Notes: generated by a model from the letters alone, not told the origin. Shown: positions 45,596-58,389, counted from the first letter of the stretch. The stretch is 64,000 nt of DNA from Monocercomonoides exilis (GCA_001643675.2 LSRY02000001.1:248001-312000); one strand, 5' to 3'. Made by a program: numbers and translations.

Positions 45596-47046
45596 GAAAA
45601 AGAATTAAATTCAAAAAAGTAATGGGATGAATAATGATTTTTTTAAACTGAAATTTTGCACAAATGATTTGCAAATGTGAAAATATCAAAAATATATAGG
45701 AATGTGGGTAGATAATGACAGGTAAACAAATTCCATTGACACGTTTTTTTTTTATTTTTGCTATTAAAAATGAATGCAATGATGATAATTCGAAAGTGTT
45801 ACATGAATTCCAGTGATTCAAAACCGAGAAAACCTGTCTTGAAAATCCTACATATAGATTGTGCATAAAATACCGGACGAAGCACAAAATACCGGACAAA
45901 AAACAATCTTATGGTTTGATCATAATGAATTGATTATTTTCCCGAGCTAATTCTTTGAAATTTTGCATTTTGTATTCATCTATGAATTTTTTTTTTGGAT
46001 TTTCACAAAAAGTTTGTTTATGATAATATAATGGGTTAACAAAATATTAATATTTGCGAAATATGCATCAGGTGATGTTTTTGAAGGTGGAATTGATGGT
46101 TGAAAATGCAAATTTCAAGTGACGAAAATCGTAGAAGCAATATATAAAACAAAAACTTTCACAAACAAGTAGTTCAGGTGTAAAACAACAATAACAAAAG
46201 TGATGCGTTCGTTTCTTGAAAAATGCTGGAAGATGAATGATGTCGATTGCTTCAAGAATGTTATGTTGCCGCACATAATAGTGAAATATTTGTTTGAGCT
46301 GTCCGTGATGATGCGGGACTGCTTCACATTGATTCCAATGATTTTCCTTTAAGAATGAATTTGAACATCGGTGATGAACAAATTTCAGAATCAAATGGAG
46401 CTTTTAAGATTCCACATAAAGTGAAGGGGCTATTCTTATATGGAGGAGAAATTTTCATTTGATTAGTGAATGAAAAGCAATCAAACAATCAAAGGAATTT
46501 GATGAAAATAATTTTTTTCATGTGAAAATAAAGAAATCTCATTCATTGGTTCTTTCTTAACAAATAAAAACTATATGCTTTTAATGAAATCATATTTTTG
46601 CAATGTTTCAAAATCATTTCAAAAAAATCACTTGGCAAACAAGATTCATTGAAAACGTTTTATGTCTTATTTGTTTAATGATAATATAATAAAAACTATT
46701 AGCATGTGAGTAAAAGCAACAATTTGACGAATCCTTTTTTCTTCATTGAAAATATTGAAATTTTCGTCTGAATAAATTCAAAAAAAAACCCCATTTCTTT
46801 TAATGAAAGTGTCATCTTTTTGCAAAAATAATTATCAACAACAAAAAATGAAGTTTTCTTATCGAAAAAAAGAATTTCGTTGTTCTGGGAATTGTGATCC
46901 TTTTTCACATTGTTTTTTCTTCAGTTATCTTCCATTCTTCAAAACGCTGAATTTCATCTAAGTTTATCCATGTTATCCTCTTCCATATCGTTCTCAATTG
47001 AAAATCACAAAGAAAGTTGGACATTTCAGCACAGCTGAATCATTAG
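45596..47046. other. Gene-free stretch
   Basis: No gene is supported. 45847-45903 contains a repeat motif (TTGTGCATAAAATACCGGAC) that recurs in inverse at 49083-49138. Confidence 0.5.
45847..45903 (+). repeat. Repeat with duplicated AAAATACCGGAC core, left partner
   Basis: Two tandem AAAATACCGGAC cores lie in this 57-base stretch. Its reverse complement closely matches 49083-49138, about 3.2 kb away. Confidence 0.7.
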
Positions 47047-47793
47047 ACTGCCACCAATGGCGGGTGCATCTCATTCGCTTCATCTGCCCCTGTCAACTCG
47101 TGTTCTGTCAGCAACACCATCTTCTCCAGTTGCTCTGTGAGCAAGGATACAAGTTCTGGAGGAAGAGGCGGTGCTCTCATGATCGAGTTCAACCAAGGCT
47201 CAAAAGTGTCAGAATCCTCCTTTTCCATAACCAATATCGTGTTTTCAGCCAACAAGGCCAGCGTCGGAAGAGATATGTATTTTGTGTGTGAATCATTTGT
47301 CGCTTCTGTGAAGGAACCCTTGTTCACTTTCATGACAAGCATCACTCAGAAAGACAATTTGATTGTTGGACATGATAGAACAGAAGCATTCGGAGATTGG
47401 GAAGTTGATTTGTTCATTCTTCTCGATGGATGCCTTGCTGACTTGGTGTATGTTGATGGAACATCTGGAGTGGAAGCGGTTTATTGAGGGTTGGAGAAAA
47501 TGCAATGTCTGAACGTAAATCATGGTATGGAGCATCAGAAGAGAACACAAAATATAAAAGAGGATATAAATGAAAGTACAAAATCAACGATGACAGAGAG
47601 AATAGATGCGGGTGGAAGGTGTGCAAACACAAAACAGGAGGTTACTGTAAATATCGAATGCCAAAGGGATGCGAGTGGATCTGAAACGTGCGTTCCGAAA
47701 TCTACATGGCCAACAGAAATAGAGTTCATAGGGATTGTCGTTCCATCAAATTTTTCAAAAACAGTCTCAGCAGTGATCGAATCAAGCACTTAA
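47047..47793 (+). pseudogene. Fragment of a Cys-rich adhesin (Pmp/beta-helix-like) gene
   Basis: From 47047 the frame reads NGGCISFASS, then NTIFSSC, GGRGGALMIEF and FSANKASVGRDMYFVC, ending at 47487. The (S)F/C-rich rungs and GGRGGAL motif are typical of polymorphic-membrane-protein-like adhesins. A downstream frame (to 47793) has traces of the same kind (ECQRDASGSETCVP). There is a TAG upstream (47044) and TGA at 47485-47487, and no start, signal peptide or anchor. This is a relic of a different adhesin family from 5399-9061. Confidence 0.6.
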
Positions 47794-49082
47794 AATTGCG
47801 AGCTACACATGAAAAATTGTGAGATGGGTGTAATTGAAGGGAAGCAAAATATAGATGGATTTTCTTTAATCAAATCCACAAAAAAGATAATTGAGCTGGA
47901 GTTTGCCATGATTTCAGAAGTGAAATCAACGGAATCGCAGTTTTAACTTTTCTCTAAGGAATGCATATCAAGTGGAGAGCGATGAAGAAAACAAAACGAA
48001 TCTTATGAGTTGAATAACAAAATGAATGCAGATTGATTGGTAAGCTGTTAAAGGTTTCTTGAAATTATAAAGGATTATCCATAAATAATCGTTTTAAACC
48101 TCATTTTTCTTTTCTTCCATTTTTTGTTAACACAATTATTAACTTTTTCAAATCTGGAATGAATGAATAATCAGGAAATAATCGTATTGAAAAAAAAATC
48201 AACAAATATTTTATAATATGTCTTCAAATATAATTAATGGCTTTGTTGATCAAAATGCATCTCGATAGTGATTTCTATATTTCATTTCTTCTTTGACTTT
48301 AAAATGATGAAGAAAATATTTAAGATTGGAATGAAGGTTTGCCATATTTATTATTTTGTTTTAAATGTTGTTCCTATTTGTCAATCCTTATCATGAAACA
48401 TTATTTACTCATTGGCTGAAGACAGTGGCTTCAGAAAAATATTTTATTTGAATACTGCATCGCTCTTTAAAGTGAACAATATCCATTCGTGAATACTGGC
48501 TCGTTTTTTCTATTTTGATCTCTTTTATTGTTGTTGATTAAACTTGTTGATCTCATTCGAATTCAGTGAGATCACCAAGATTTTTATCTTTTATTGAGAA
48601 TTGATAACCTCAATTACTTGTTTTTTTGTTTTTTTTTAATTTAATTATTTCTTTGAATTTTTTTTATTTAATAGTTATCTTGTTATTGAATGTTTTTCTT
48701 AAGTTCATTGTGTGCTAACTTTTGCTATTATGACAAAGACATTTGTGAATATTCATTTCTTATTGGGAGATTTTTTAGCTGTTTTGTAAATATTTTTTGT
48801 ATTATTTAATATCATATCGTTTCATAAATTAGAAATAATCGTTTTATCTTTGAATGTGTGTTTGTTTGTGAACCAGACATTTTTAACAACGAAATGCCTT
48901 TTGCATATGATGGTGAAAGAATAAATATTATAGAATAAAAGTTGTGAAAAAAATTATAAAGATTTAATGGGATAATGTTCAGAAAGTTATTGAAATTATA
49001 TGAAAAAGTTGCCTTTATTTAATGGCATAATGAGTTATGATGTTGTTTATTTGATTGGATAAAAAAATTCTCAAACCCTTTA
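47794..49082. other. AT-rich gene-free stretch
   Basis: Long T-rich runs, no supported gene or RNA. Confidence 0.5.
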
Positions 49083-49138
49083 TAGTTAATGTTGTCCGGT
49101 ATTTTGTGCGATGTTTGGTATTTTATGCACAATCTATG
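49083..49138 (-). repeat. Repeat with TCCGGTATTTTGTGC core, right partner
   Basis: Inverse match of 45847-45903. It lies 27 bases left of the hairpin element at 49166, whose own ends (TTTGTGCAAAAAATAC) resemble this motif. Confidence 0.65.
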
Positions 49139-49165
49139 TATTTATTCTTTGTTAACTTCCTCATA

Positions 49166-49528
49166 TACAGTTTGTGCAAAAAATACAGGACAAGATCGAT
49201 TTCACAATAACTGCAAGAAGAAAATTTCTGACAATTTTCCTCAAAATACATCTCATCAATACAAACTCATTTGATATTTGAATCTTTCAAAATAGCTTCA
49301 TTTGTGCTCAGAAATAAATAATTATTAAAATTTCGGAGAAATAGGTTTTCGAGTTTTTCCGAAATTTCAATCATTCTTTTTTCTGAGCACAAATGAAGCT
49401 ATTTTGAAAGATTCAAATATCAAATGAGTTTGTATTGATGAGATGTATTTTGAGGAAAATTGTCAGAAATTTTCTTCTTGCAGTTATTGTGAAATCGATC
49501 TTGTCAAGTATTTTTTGCACAAACTGTA
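49166..49528. mobile_element. 363-bp hairpin (foldback/MITE-like) element
   Basis: Arms 49166-49314 and 49380-49528 are 149-bp reverse complements that differ at only a few bases near the tips. The 65-base loop contains a further imperfect palindrome around AAATTTCGG. Transcribed RNA would form a very long stem. It has no coding capacity. Confidence 0.9.
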
Positions 49529-51173
49529 AATTGAAAAACTTTTATCAATTGAATCAAAAAAGTTTTTTTTAAACATAACTTTAATAAACAAATTGACAAA
49601 GGATGAAATTTTTTTGAACAATACGCCATTATAACTTATTCACGAAAAGAAATTATTCAATTTCGTAATAAATGAATTCAATTCTGAAAACGCATAATTC
49701 GATTTCGAAATAAAACAATTTTTTTGTGGAAAGAATAACATTTGTTTTTTTATAAAAATTCTTTTTATTATTATTATTATTTTTGAAAACTTTGTTTATC
49801 AATATGGGTGATTATTTTTTAAATCATATTTTTTTCAAAAATTTCGGTCCAAGAATTTCCTTTGAATATAAATTCGTGATCACTGAAGAGTGAAAAGTCT
49901 CAATAAAGACATTTGAAAATTGATTTCAGCTGATTCACTTTGACTTAAAACAGTTGTGATAAATTATGCATTTGGATTCAAAAGCTCTTTTCAATGACAA
50001 GCAAATTTTGAAAAATCTGCAACAAGAAAAAAGTTATGATTCAAATATAATCACACACGTCTTTCGAAATGGAAATATTATTTTTCGAATTTGAATTGTT
50101 TTTGGTGCAACTCTGAAGAATGAAGGCATTTCAGGTTTTATTCATATAACATTTCATATTCAAATATTAATATTTATTCTGAAATAAAAGTTTTTCATAA
50201 AGTCGATGCTTCAAATAGTGTTTTTATTTCTTGATTCACAAATATCTGGGTAATTTTTTTAAGATATGGGTTTTTATTTATGAAATCATATTTTTTCCTT
50301 CATAAATTTCGGTTCAGAATTTATTCTTGAATATCAACAAAAGAATACTGAAAAGTGAAAAGGCTTATAAAAAAACATTTTCATCTTTTATTCAGATTAA
50401 ACATTTGTCTGAAAAATAGTTATGATAATATTTTGCATTTTTGAACAAAATCTCTTCCCAGTGACAAACAACTTTAAAAAATCAACACCCCGAAAAAAGT
50501 TATGATTTCAAAAATAATCACCCATATCAAAAAAGAATCTCTTATCTCAGTTGTATTCATTTTTTCAAAAAAAGTTTCTTTGACTCATTATCATTTCAAT
50601 TATTACATAATTCACATAAAACTTTTCAAATTTGGTGAACTTGTGTGATTATTTTTGAAAACATATTTTATCTTTCAAAAATTTCGGTTCCAAAATTACA
50701 CTCAAATATCAACAAAAGAACACAGAAAATGGAAAAGGCGCACAAAAGATATTTTTATCCATATGGCAAAATTTTTTTAAAAAGTTCCATGACTTTAATT
50801 TTGTCCCACTAAAGATCAAAAAAGATCACAAGATTTCGATCATTCCGTTCCCATTTTATATTATATTTATTATTGTGTTATCTTTTTTTGCTCCTATCAA
50901 CAATAATTGAGTTTCTAATATGCAAATATTTCATCAACATTTATATTTTTCGTCGTTTAAGCGTTGATAAATATCATTTTTCTGTTCATTTGTTTTTAAT
51001 TTATTATTTGTCTTTGTTTTCATCTTTTTCATTGCATTCGTTTGAATATTCGTTTGATTTTTAAAAATAAAACGAAAATTTTATCATTTATACTTGTTGG
51101 AATAAGAATAGATGAAAAGTCGCTTGTTTTGTCTTTTTCCTTGCATTTTTCATTAAAAAAATATATCAATTCA
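49529..51173. other. Gene-free stretch with degenerate direct repeats
   Basis: No gene is seen. Three related units are listed separately (49806-50830). Confidence 0.5.
49806..50830. repeat. Three degenerate direct repeats of about 400 bp
   Basis: Units starting near 49806, 50248 and 50642 each read roughly GGGTGATTATTTTT, AATCATATTTTTT, AAAATTTCGGT and then GAAAAG. The first two end near AAAAAGTTATGATT. Divergence is high. A related piece occurs near 10636. Confidence 0.6.
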
Positions 51174-53175
51174 TGGAAGGAAAAATTGCTCTAGATTTAA
51201 ACAGGTGTGTTCAAAAAACAATTAAAAATCCAATAACAAAAATATCAGACAGAATATTATATTTAACTGACGTGACATTTTAATTATGAAGGTTTAAAAG
51301 ATTACTCATTTTTTGTAATAAAAATTCTTTTCTTGAGTCACATTTATTTTCGCTGTTATTTTGACATTGGTTGATAAATAACTGATTGATCTTTCAGATG
51401 CTTCTGTTACAGCCGAGACAAATTAATTGGAATTAGAGTCTGACAATGATGCTGAGATGTGCTAAGGGATTGAGATGCCTGTTGTTGCTTGTGCGCATGC
51501 ACAGCAAATGTTATTGTTAATGCGCGCTGTAGACTCTTTGCGGGAATGTTGCAGCGCGACGGATGGTGCTTTCAGTTTCACAAGTGGAGCCGCTTCTGTG
51601 GCTTGCAGCATTGGAGTGCATAAAGTCGGGGAGCAAGCGGATCTTTACAGTTGTGGATGTGATTGCGTTTCAGTTGATCTTCGATCTGTTTGACTTGTCG
51701 CTGCTGTGGAAGGCGAATGAGCTGTTGGTTTCACGATCGCTGCAGTTGAGGCGTGTGGTGGAGAAGCTGTTCAACTAAGTGATAGGGCGAAATGCTGCAG
51801 TATGCAAAGTGGGAGAGAGAGAAAGAGAGAAAGAAGAAGTGAGGAAGGCGCTAGTGACTGCTGAGATAATAAAAGAGGATATATCATTATCGTCAGTGGC
51901 AATTGATTTTGCATCGCTGAAGGAGCGAGAAAAGGCGGAGGAAGAAGGAGAAATAGAAGAATTCAAGCAGAAGAGCGGAGGACTCGTTGCTGTTTAATCT
52001 GTTGGTAAGCTGAAGAGAAGTGTTCTGATCCAACAAGGCAGTCAACGAATAAGGTGTGTGTTGAGCGGATAAGCGGCCTGCGACTGTACTGGACGAACTG
52101 AACATGCTGCAGCCAAGAAGTCGGGCAGCTGTGGAGGTCAACGGAAAGAGATTCACCGGAAGCACAATACCGAAGAGGCGCTCTGCGCTAAAGCCGTGCA
52201 AGATTTTGGTTACATATGCAACAGGGTATGGCAGGGATGAAGCAGGTGATTGTGGAAGACTTGGCATACGAGTTTTGTGTTCTTGCCAAACGATTCGTGC
52301 ACAAAGCAGAGGAGCGCAAGTTTGGTTGTGGAATCTGCATCTATTGAAAGGAGCTGATTCTCCATGCTTTTCATGCTTCTTACAGCATACGCACAAGTTG
52401 TGCAATGGAGTGGCAGAGTAGGTTGGAATGGTACATAGATGATTGAGAAAATGTTAAGTTAAAAACAGCGGAGAGTGTTGAGAAGACTTGGGTTCCAAAG
52501 AAGGAGCAGAAGCAGGAAATCTGGTAGATTTTGAGCAATTACAAGGTGATGATGTGAGTATAGACTATTGTGAGTGTGTTTGATCGCGCGTCTGAGGCGG
52601 AGACGCAGCTAACGGGGTTGGATGAGGGGAGGAAGACAGGGTTTCAGATAGCAAAGGTAGCGGTGTCGTTCTTCACTTCGGAAAAGAGGCTGGACACAGA
52701 TCAAGAAAACATCCAGTGAAGGCAGTCGTCAGTAGCGCCGCTGGGAAATACGATCGATTCGCAGTCTGAGCAGATACATAGGGTTGTGATGCAGAAGACT
52801 TGGAGGAAGGAGGTGAGCACAGTTGCAGGGGATACGATCTGTGGAGGAGCAGCAAGCGGAGAGAAGATGGCAGTCTCGATGGAGATGAAGAGAAAGAAGA
52901 TGATGAACAGGATGATGGTAGAGGGAATGGGATGAATGCAGAACTGAAGAACATCTTTTTTTGGGGGGGAGACGACAACGGTTGAGTTGAATGAAGCTTC
53001 AATGGAATTGAAGAGGAGGTGTGTGGTTATCTCGACTGAGGTGATTGCAGCGAAGTTGCATATCACTCAGCCTTTAGTGGTGATAGACGATGAGCATGCG
53101 GTTGCGAAGGTTGTGGGTGTGGATCTAAGTCTGTGAGGCGGGAGATCGAAAACGGATGGAAGAAAAGGAGAAAGG

Positions 53176-53192
53176 AGGAGGAGGAGGAGGAG

Positions 53193-53223
<31 letters not shown>

Positions 53224-53625
53224 TTGTTGATTTATACCTTCTTTCGCTTCTTTTCCTTCTTTTCCTTCTTTTTGCAACGAAACTTAATCATTTTTAGAGA
53301 ATTTGATAGAAGAAGAAGGAGAAGAATTTCGAAAGGAATTTCGAGAGGAAGAAGAAGAAGAAGAAGAAGAAGAAGAAGAAGAGGAAAAAGAAGAAGGATA
53401 ATGTAACGAATTATTTTTCTCCTTCTTGTAATTTCTTCCTTTTATTTGAAAAAAATGGCTTTCTATTTTTCTTCTTCTTTCTCTTTCTCTTTCTTTGTTT
53501 CTTCTTCTTCTTTCTTCGATGTCCAATGAACGTGAAGTCAACGAACCAGAATAATCTTCTGAATAATCACGTAAGAGAAAAGCAGAAGAAGAAGAAGAAG
53601 AAGAAGAAGAAGAAGAAGAAGAATT
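53176..53625. repeat. GAA/GAG trinucleotide tracts
   Basis: GAA or GAG runs lie at about 53176-53220, 53346-53390 and 53585-53624. They produce Glu-, Lys-, Arg- and Ser-run ORFs with no other content. Confidence 0.85.
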
Positions 53626-54221
53626 AAAAGGAGAAGAACGAGAAGAAGTGGAAGAAGAAGAGGAAGAAGAAGAATGAGGAGGAGAATCATGAGGCTAAAG
53701 TGAGAGCATTTGAAGAGTGTTGAGATGTGTTTGAGGAGTTGAGCAAGTTGCTAAAAGAAGAAGAAGAAGAAATTCTGAGAGCTTGGCGATCGATACGGCG
53801 AATTTTTGTGTGAGGAGATGACTGTTTTACAATTCAAAAAGGATTAGAAATTTTCTGTGAAAGCCATTCAGCTGAGTTTGGCAAGGAAAAAGAAGTTGAT
53901 GATTAACCACAATTTTCTGGGTGTATATGATGTGAGGCTGTTTGAGGAATAATTCAGAGCCGGCTTTGTTTGCTGGGCTAAATGCAGCGGAGCAAGTGTT
54001 TGTTCTGGCGAGGCTTATGAAACTGGGGCAGAAGGCGAAGAATAGCTGGAGAAGAGTGTGAGGAGGCGTGTGGCTCTGGTAGAGAAAGCGGAAGGGCAGC
54101 TGAAGTCGCAAGTTATAGACAAGAAAGAAGAGGAGAAGCTGTTTGAGGCAGCTCATTAAACGAGACAAGATGTTGGGGAGCTGTTAAAGGAAGAAGAAAA
54201 TGGAGATGAGAAAAAAGAGAA

Positions 54222-54420
54222 TATAATTCGAGTTCACATGACGAAAGAAATGATTGTGGAGGAGATGAAGGAGCTTGTGCAGAAGAAAGAATGGATTCCA
54301 CATTATATGAAGAAGATTGCGTTCAACGGCATACAGCTGAGTGGTATGCGCGCAATGAGCGATTGCAACATCAAGAACAACGATGAACTGAAGCTGACGC
54401 AGCGTCTGCTAGGGTGTATA
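54222..54420 (+). pseudogene. Ubiquitin-like domain within the decayed gene
   Basis: The segment reads IIRVHMTKEMIVEEMKELV, then WIPHYMKKIAFNGIQL, MSDCNIKNNDELKL and QRLLG. It keeps the ubiquitin landmarks IP..Q/K.I(F)(N)G..L, (S)D.(N)I and RL.G in order and spacing. It lies in an open frame that extends to 54648. Confidence 0.75.
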
Positions 54421-56140
54421 CCTGAAGTGAAAGGGCAGATGAGGCAGACGAAGCAGATGGAAAGAGAACTGAGGCTGAGTGGAGGAATGGCAATGTCGAT
54501 GGATAACACTGCAGGAGCAGGTGTATTGGCAGTGTTGATGCTGATAACGTTGATACAATCGAATGCAATACAGAGGATGAGCAAGCAGGAGCGATGCCTC
54601 GAAGAGCATTTCAGATTGTCCACTCTTTTTCAGTGGATGTTTAGTTAAGTACTTAGAAGTTGTTGAATATGGAAACAGAGAATAAGCATTTTGACTTTGG
54701 TTTTGCTTCTTTTGGCTCTTTTGTAGATGGTGGTGGAGGTGATGTTGAGGAAGAAGAAGAGATAGCGCCAATTGCAAAGTTTCAGAAGGATGAACATTCG
54801 AAGGAAAAGAGGAAAAAATAATATCATCACGTAGCTTCTTTTCTAAATGCTCTAATCGAGTGGAAGCATTTCTATCTGGGTTATTTGCGGAATCTGCTTG
54901 GATGTGAGGGGCAAGGTGTGGGAAGCGATACGTGTGAGTGGGCGATGGCTTTTCCTTTTGCGTCAGCGAATATGATTGAAGGCACCGATACGTTTACGTC
55001 AGCAGCGTTTGAAGCGACACTGACAGATGTTTGTGCACTGCAGGTTTGCATGGAGAAGGCATAAGAGAAGAGTTGAGGAAGGGGAAGTTCTTCAATTTGG
55101 AGAATGAAAACAGCAGCAGTGCTGTTTGTGAAGGAGATAACTTCGTTTGATGAAAAGAAAGAAGAAGTAAAAAATGAAGGAGAGAGAGAAGGATAAATGC
55201 AAACAAGGTTACGCAGATTGCAGTTGAATGGGCCAGGCAAATGCTTGCAGATGAAGTCGGTAGTTGTGAAGGAGTTTGTGAATGATGCGAGCGAAGAGTG
55301 GGAAATGAATGAGGAGGGCAAAAGGCGAGGAAGGATGAAGAGTGGGAGAAGATGCGAGCCGGGTTAGTATGTGTGTGTGATGTTGTACTGAATAACACGA
55401 TGAGAGTGAAGAGTTCGGTGAAGGTGCAGATGCAAGCGCCAGGAGAGTTGATCCCGCAACAAATGTTCAGCGCGACGAGAACACAGAGCATTATTCTAAA
55501 GGTGAATGGTACACAGATGTCGTTGCATACGTTCTTTTTTCCAATGAGACAAGTATTTGGTGCTATCCTGTGCCGGCGGCAATGCGGGAGCATGACGTGT
55601 GTTGCAGACGAGAGGGAGGGAACCGAGTGAAGGCAGAAACAGAAGGGACAATGGATGAAGAAGTGTGGAGAGGAAGCTCATATTTGTCACAGAAGAAAGA
55701 AAAGGAAGTATTTTTGAAGATTCTGGAGAAGGAGAATCTCTGCCGAGCAGATGTGGAATTTTCAATGAAATTGTAACGGATGGAGGTGTATAATGTGTTT
55801 GAGAGAGTGATTGTGTGATGTTTCCTGCGTGTGAAGATGCACGTGGTGAAGGGAGATGTGTATGTGCAAGAGTATCCCCAGCTGATCAATGTGCAAACTT
55901 TTGTGTTTGTGCCAAAGGAAGAAGTTATCAAGTTAGTAGATTTTTATTCAATTATATAAGAAGGATTCATCCCTCAAATCCGTTGGATTACAAACAAAAG
56001 AAGCTATCAAAAGATCCTCCATTCACTTTCACTTCGTTTTCATTCCCTGCACGTAACATCATCAAGCCTCATTTTGACTTCATTGTGCTTCCACATCCTG
56101 GAAATGCGCTCGAATTCATATCTTTGTTTGTTGCGTAATT

Positions 56141-58056
56141 AATGAAGCAAAAGTTGGCTATTAACAACTAACCTTTCAATTCAAAAATATGTTCAAATAA
56201 TAAATTTTGTTGTAAATTTTATGTTTCGAAACAAAATGCAAACCACTAAAATTAAACAATTTTCGTATGCATAAAACATGTGGAGGCAAATTTTGTTTTA
56301 TAGAAAAGTTCAGGTACGAATTGTTCATAAAAAAACTTCTGTTAAACAAACAACTAAATTACATGAGAATAAAAATTTTTTGTACAAAAATTATAGAGGA
56401 ATACGTTGTGCACTTCATGAATCAGCAGTTGCAAAATAGTCCAAGCTAATAAAACCTTTTCATATTCAAAAACTGAAATTTTCATTTTGATCATAAAATT
56501 GGATATATTATTTTTTGTTTCAAATTGTTTTTTCTCACAAAGAAGTTTGCAATGAACCAACAAATATCATTATGAAAGTTTGATATATCCATTTGTATAA
56601 TGGTAACGGAATGATTAAAAAATAACTTCCATGGGTCAGATTTTTGATCTGATGTCACTTTTCAAAAAAATTTAGCCATATTTGAGCAAAAACGTTTGAT
56701 TTTGTCACAATTTCAATTCAAAAAATATGGAAATGATAATTTTCAATCCATTTGACAAATATTTTTTGAAAAGTTCCTTTTGTTTAATTATCAAATAAAA
56801 TAAAAATTTCATGATTTTATTAAATTTCTGTTCCCACTCACGAAATTTCTCTAAAATGGAAACAAAATCTTAATAATGATATTATTTCCATTCAAGTGAA
56901 GTTTCGTGAGTGCGAACAGAAATTTGATTAAAATATGATATTTAAATTTTATCTGAAAATTAAACAAATGGAACTTTTCAAAAAATTTTTGACATTTTAA
57001 AAAGAAAAATATAAATTAAACACCTCGAAAAATGTTGCATTTTCAAAAAATTTCACCCAGATATTCTCCAAAATCAATATTTTTGAGTATAATTGAAATA
57101 AGTTTTCTTTCAGTTTATTTAGTCATTTGCTGAGTGTTAGAAAGTTCTCAAAATAGAAATATTTTGTTTTTGTTTGTGAAAACATAAAAAAAATCTTTGT
57201 TCAAATTATTTGTCAAGAGACAAATAATATGATTAAATTTGTTTTGGATATATTTTTTTGATAGTAATCGAAAATTATTTATGAACAAACGTTTTATTTC
57301 AGCAATTCGTTCTGTTGGATTTTAAAGTTGTTTTTAATGGAGATTCTTGATAGTGAATACGAACGTTGTTCATTTTTGAATAAATCGAATTGGATAAATA
57401 AGTAATAGATAAATGAATCTTTCATTAATCAACAAATTGAATGTTTTGTCAATAATATTTTTTTAAACTGAATTGTGATACAATTAACTTTTTTATAAAA
57501 ATTGTTTTGAAAATTCTATGATTCCAATGATTATGAATTTTTTCCAAATGAATGGACAGTTTTTCATCTTTTGAAAAATAATAAATAGAGTTTCAATTTT
57601 TCTTTATTTTCACTGATTTTTCAAAAAATATTCATAAAAAGCACTTTCCAACATTCACCTGCTGACCTGTTCAATTCGAACAATTTGAATCCTGAAAATT
57701 CTCGAAATGATTTATTTTGAATCAAAAGTTTTCGAAATTTGAATTATTCATGGTGAGCTTCCGAGTTTATTTTAAAATAATCCGTAAAACTTTAAAAATT
57801 TTAAAGTTATTTGAAACATTGTTAGCAAGCTTGCAAAAATATTCAAGAATACGATTCTTTGAAACAAATCATTTTTCATATATAAAAAATTAATCAATTT
57901 AAATAATCAAAAAAATTAAATGGGTATGATCAAAATATTCATTAACAAAATCTTCTTTTATCTAAAGTTTCCAAATTTCGAAAACGTTCAACATCATCTT
58001 ATTAAAAATAAAATGTGATTAATCATCAATAATTATTTGCAAAAAAACTAAAAACA
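56141..58056. other. AT-rich gene-free stretch with a palindromic element
   Basis: No gene is supported. The palindromic element at 56760-56990 is listed separately. Confidence 0.5.
56760..56990. mobile_element. Palindromic MITE-like element, copy 2
   Basis: The ends read TGAAAAGTTCCTTTTGTTTA and its near-inverse (AAACAAATGGAACTTTTCA). The inner arms TTTCTGTTC and GAACAGAAA, and a central CACGAAATT, match copy 1 at 23569-23768. It is more diverged than copy 1, with arms no longer perfect. Confidence 0.65.
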
Positions 58057-58129
58057 CGACCTTGATGGGACTCGAACCCACAACCTTCAGCTCCGGAGGC
58101 TGACGCGATATCCATTTCGCTACAAGGCC
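58057..58129 (-). tRNA. tRNA-Arg (anticodon CCG)
   Basis: This 73-nt cloverleaf has a 7-bp acceptor stem (one G-U pair), D stem GCGA/TCGC, 5-bp anticodon stem with loop CTCCGGA (anticodon at 58094-58096 on the plus strand), T arm GTGGG-TTCGAGT-CCCAT and discriminator G. It has no intron and no encoded CCA. It would read CGG codons. The plus-strand downstream side (58051-58056) and the T-rich run after the gene's 3' end (TTTTT on the minus strand, about 58050-58043) could act as the polymerase III terminator. Confidence 0.97.
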
Positions 58130-58389
58130 ACGCTTAAAAAAATTTGAGTAATTGATAACAATAGATAACATTTTTAAAAAATAATCAAATGTAAACCATT
58201 GATAAACTTCAAAATTGTAACAATTGAATAAAACATACATACAATTATTTTTGAAAATGCAAATGTACTTTTACGGCTCCTTTTCAACATTTGTTAATAA
58301 ATCTCATTTATGAATATATTGTCCTATCAATTAAGGTTAAAATTTTAATGAAAAAAACCTCAAAAACATTAACAAACAAATAAAATACC

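Larger units (their letters stand above)
51174..56140 (+). pseudogene. Decayed multi-domain gene containing a ubiquitin-like domain
   Basis: Coding-like plus-strand segments in all three frames follow each other: WLAALECIKSGSKRIFTVVD (about 51590), an EREKEEVRKALV helix (about 51815), FVHKAEERKFG (about 52300), ETQLTGLDEGRKTGFQIAKV (about 52603), VISTEVIAAKLHITQPLVVI (about 53030), a ubiquitin-like domain (54222-54420), VVKGDVYVQEYPQLINVQTF (about 55850) and PARNIIKPHFDFIVLPHPG (about 56045). TAA, TAG and TGA all interrupt them, so no alternative code rescues it. A possible first exon starts at 51174 (MEGKIALDLN, then GTGTGT). Base composition is clearly richer in G than the flanks. The parent could be a ubiquitin-pathway protein; I cannot name it. 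Confidence 0.6.

Noticed and set aside
46068-46394. A minus-strand 108-residue ORF.
   Set aside because: No start context, no family resemblance, and Phe/His/Cys-rich AT-biased content. Treated as chance.
53161-53700. Glu/Lys/Arg-run ORFs as a coiled-coil gene.
   Set aside because: They are GAA/GAG tracts within the decayed region, with stops in every frame.
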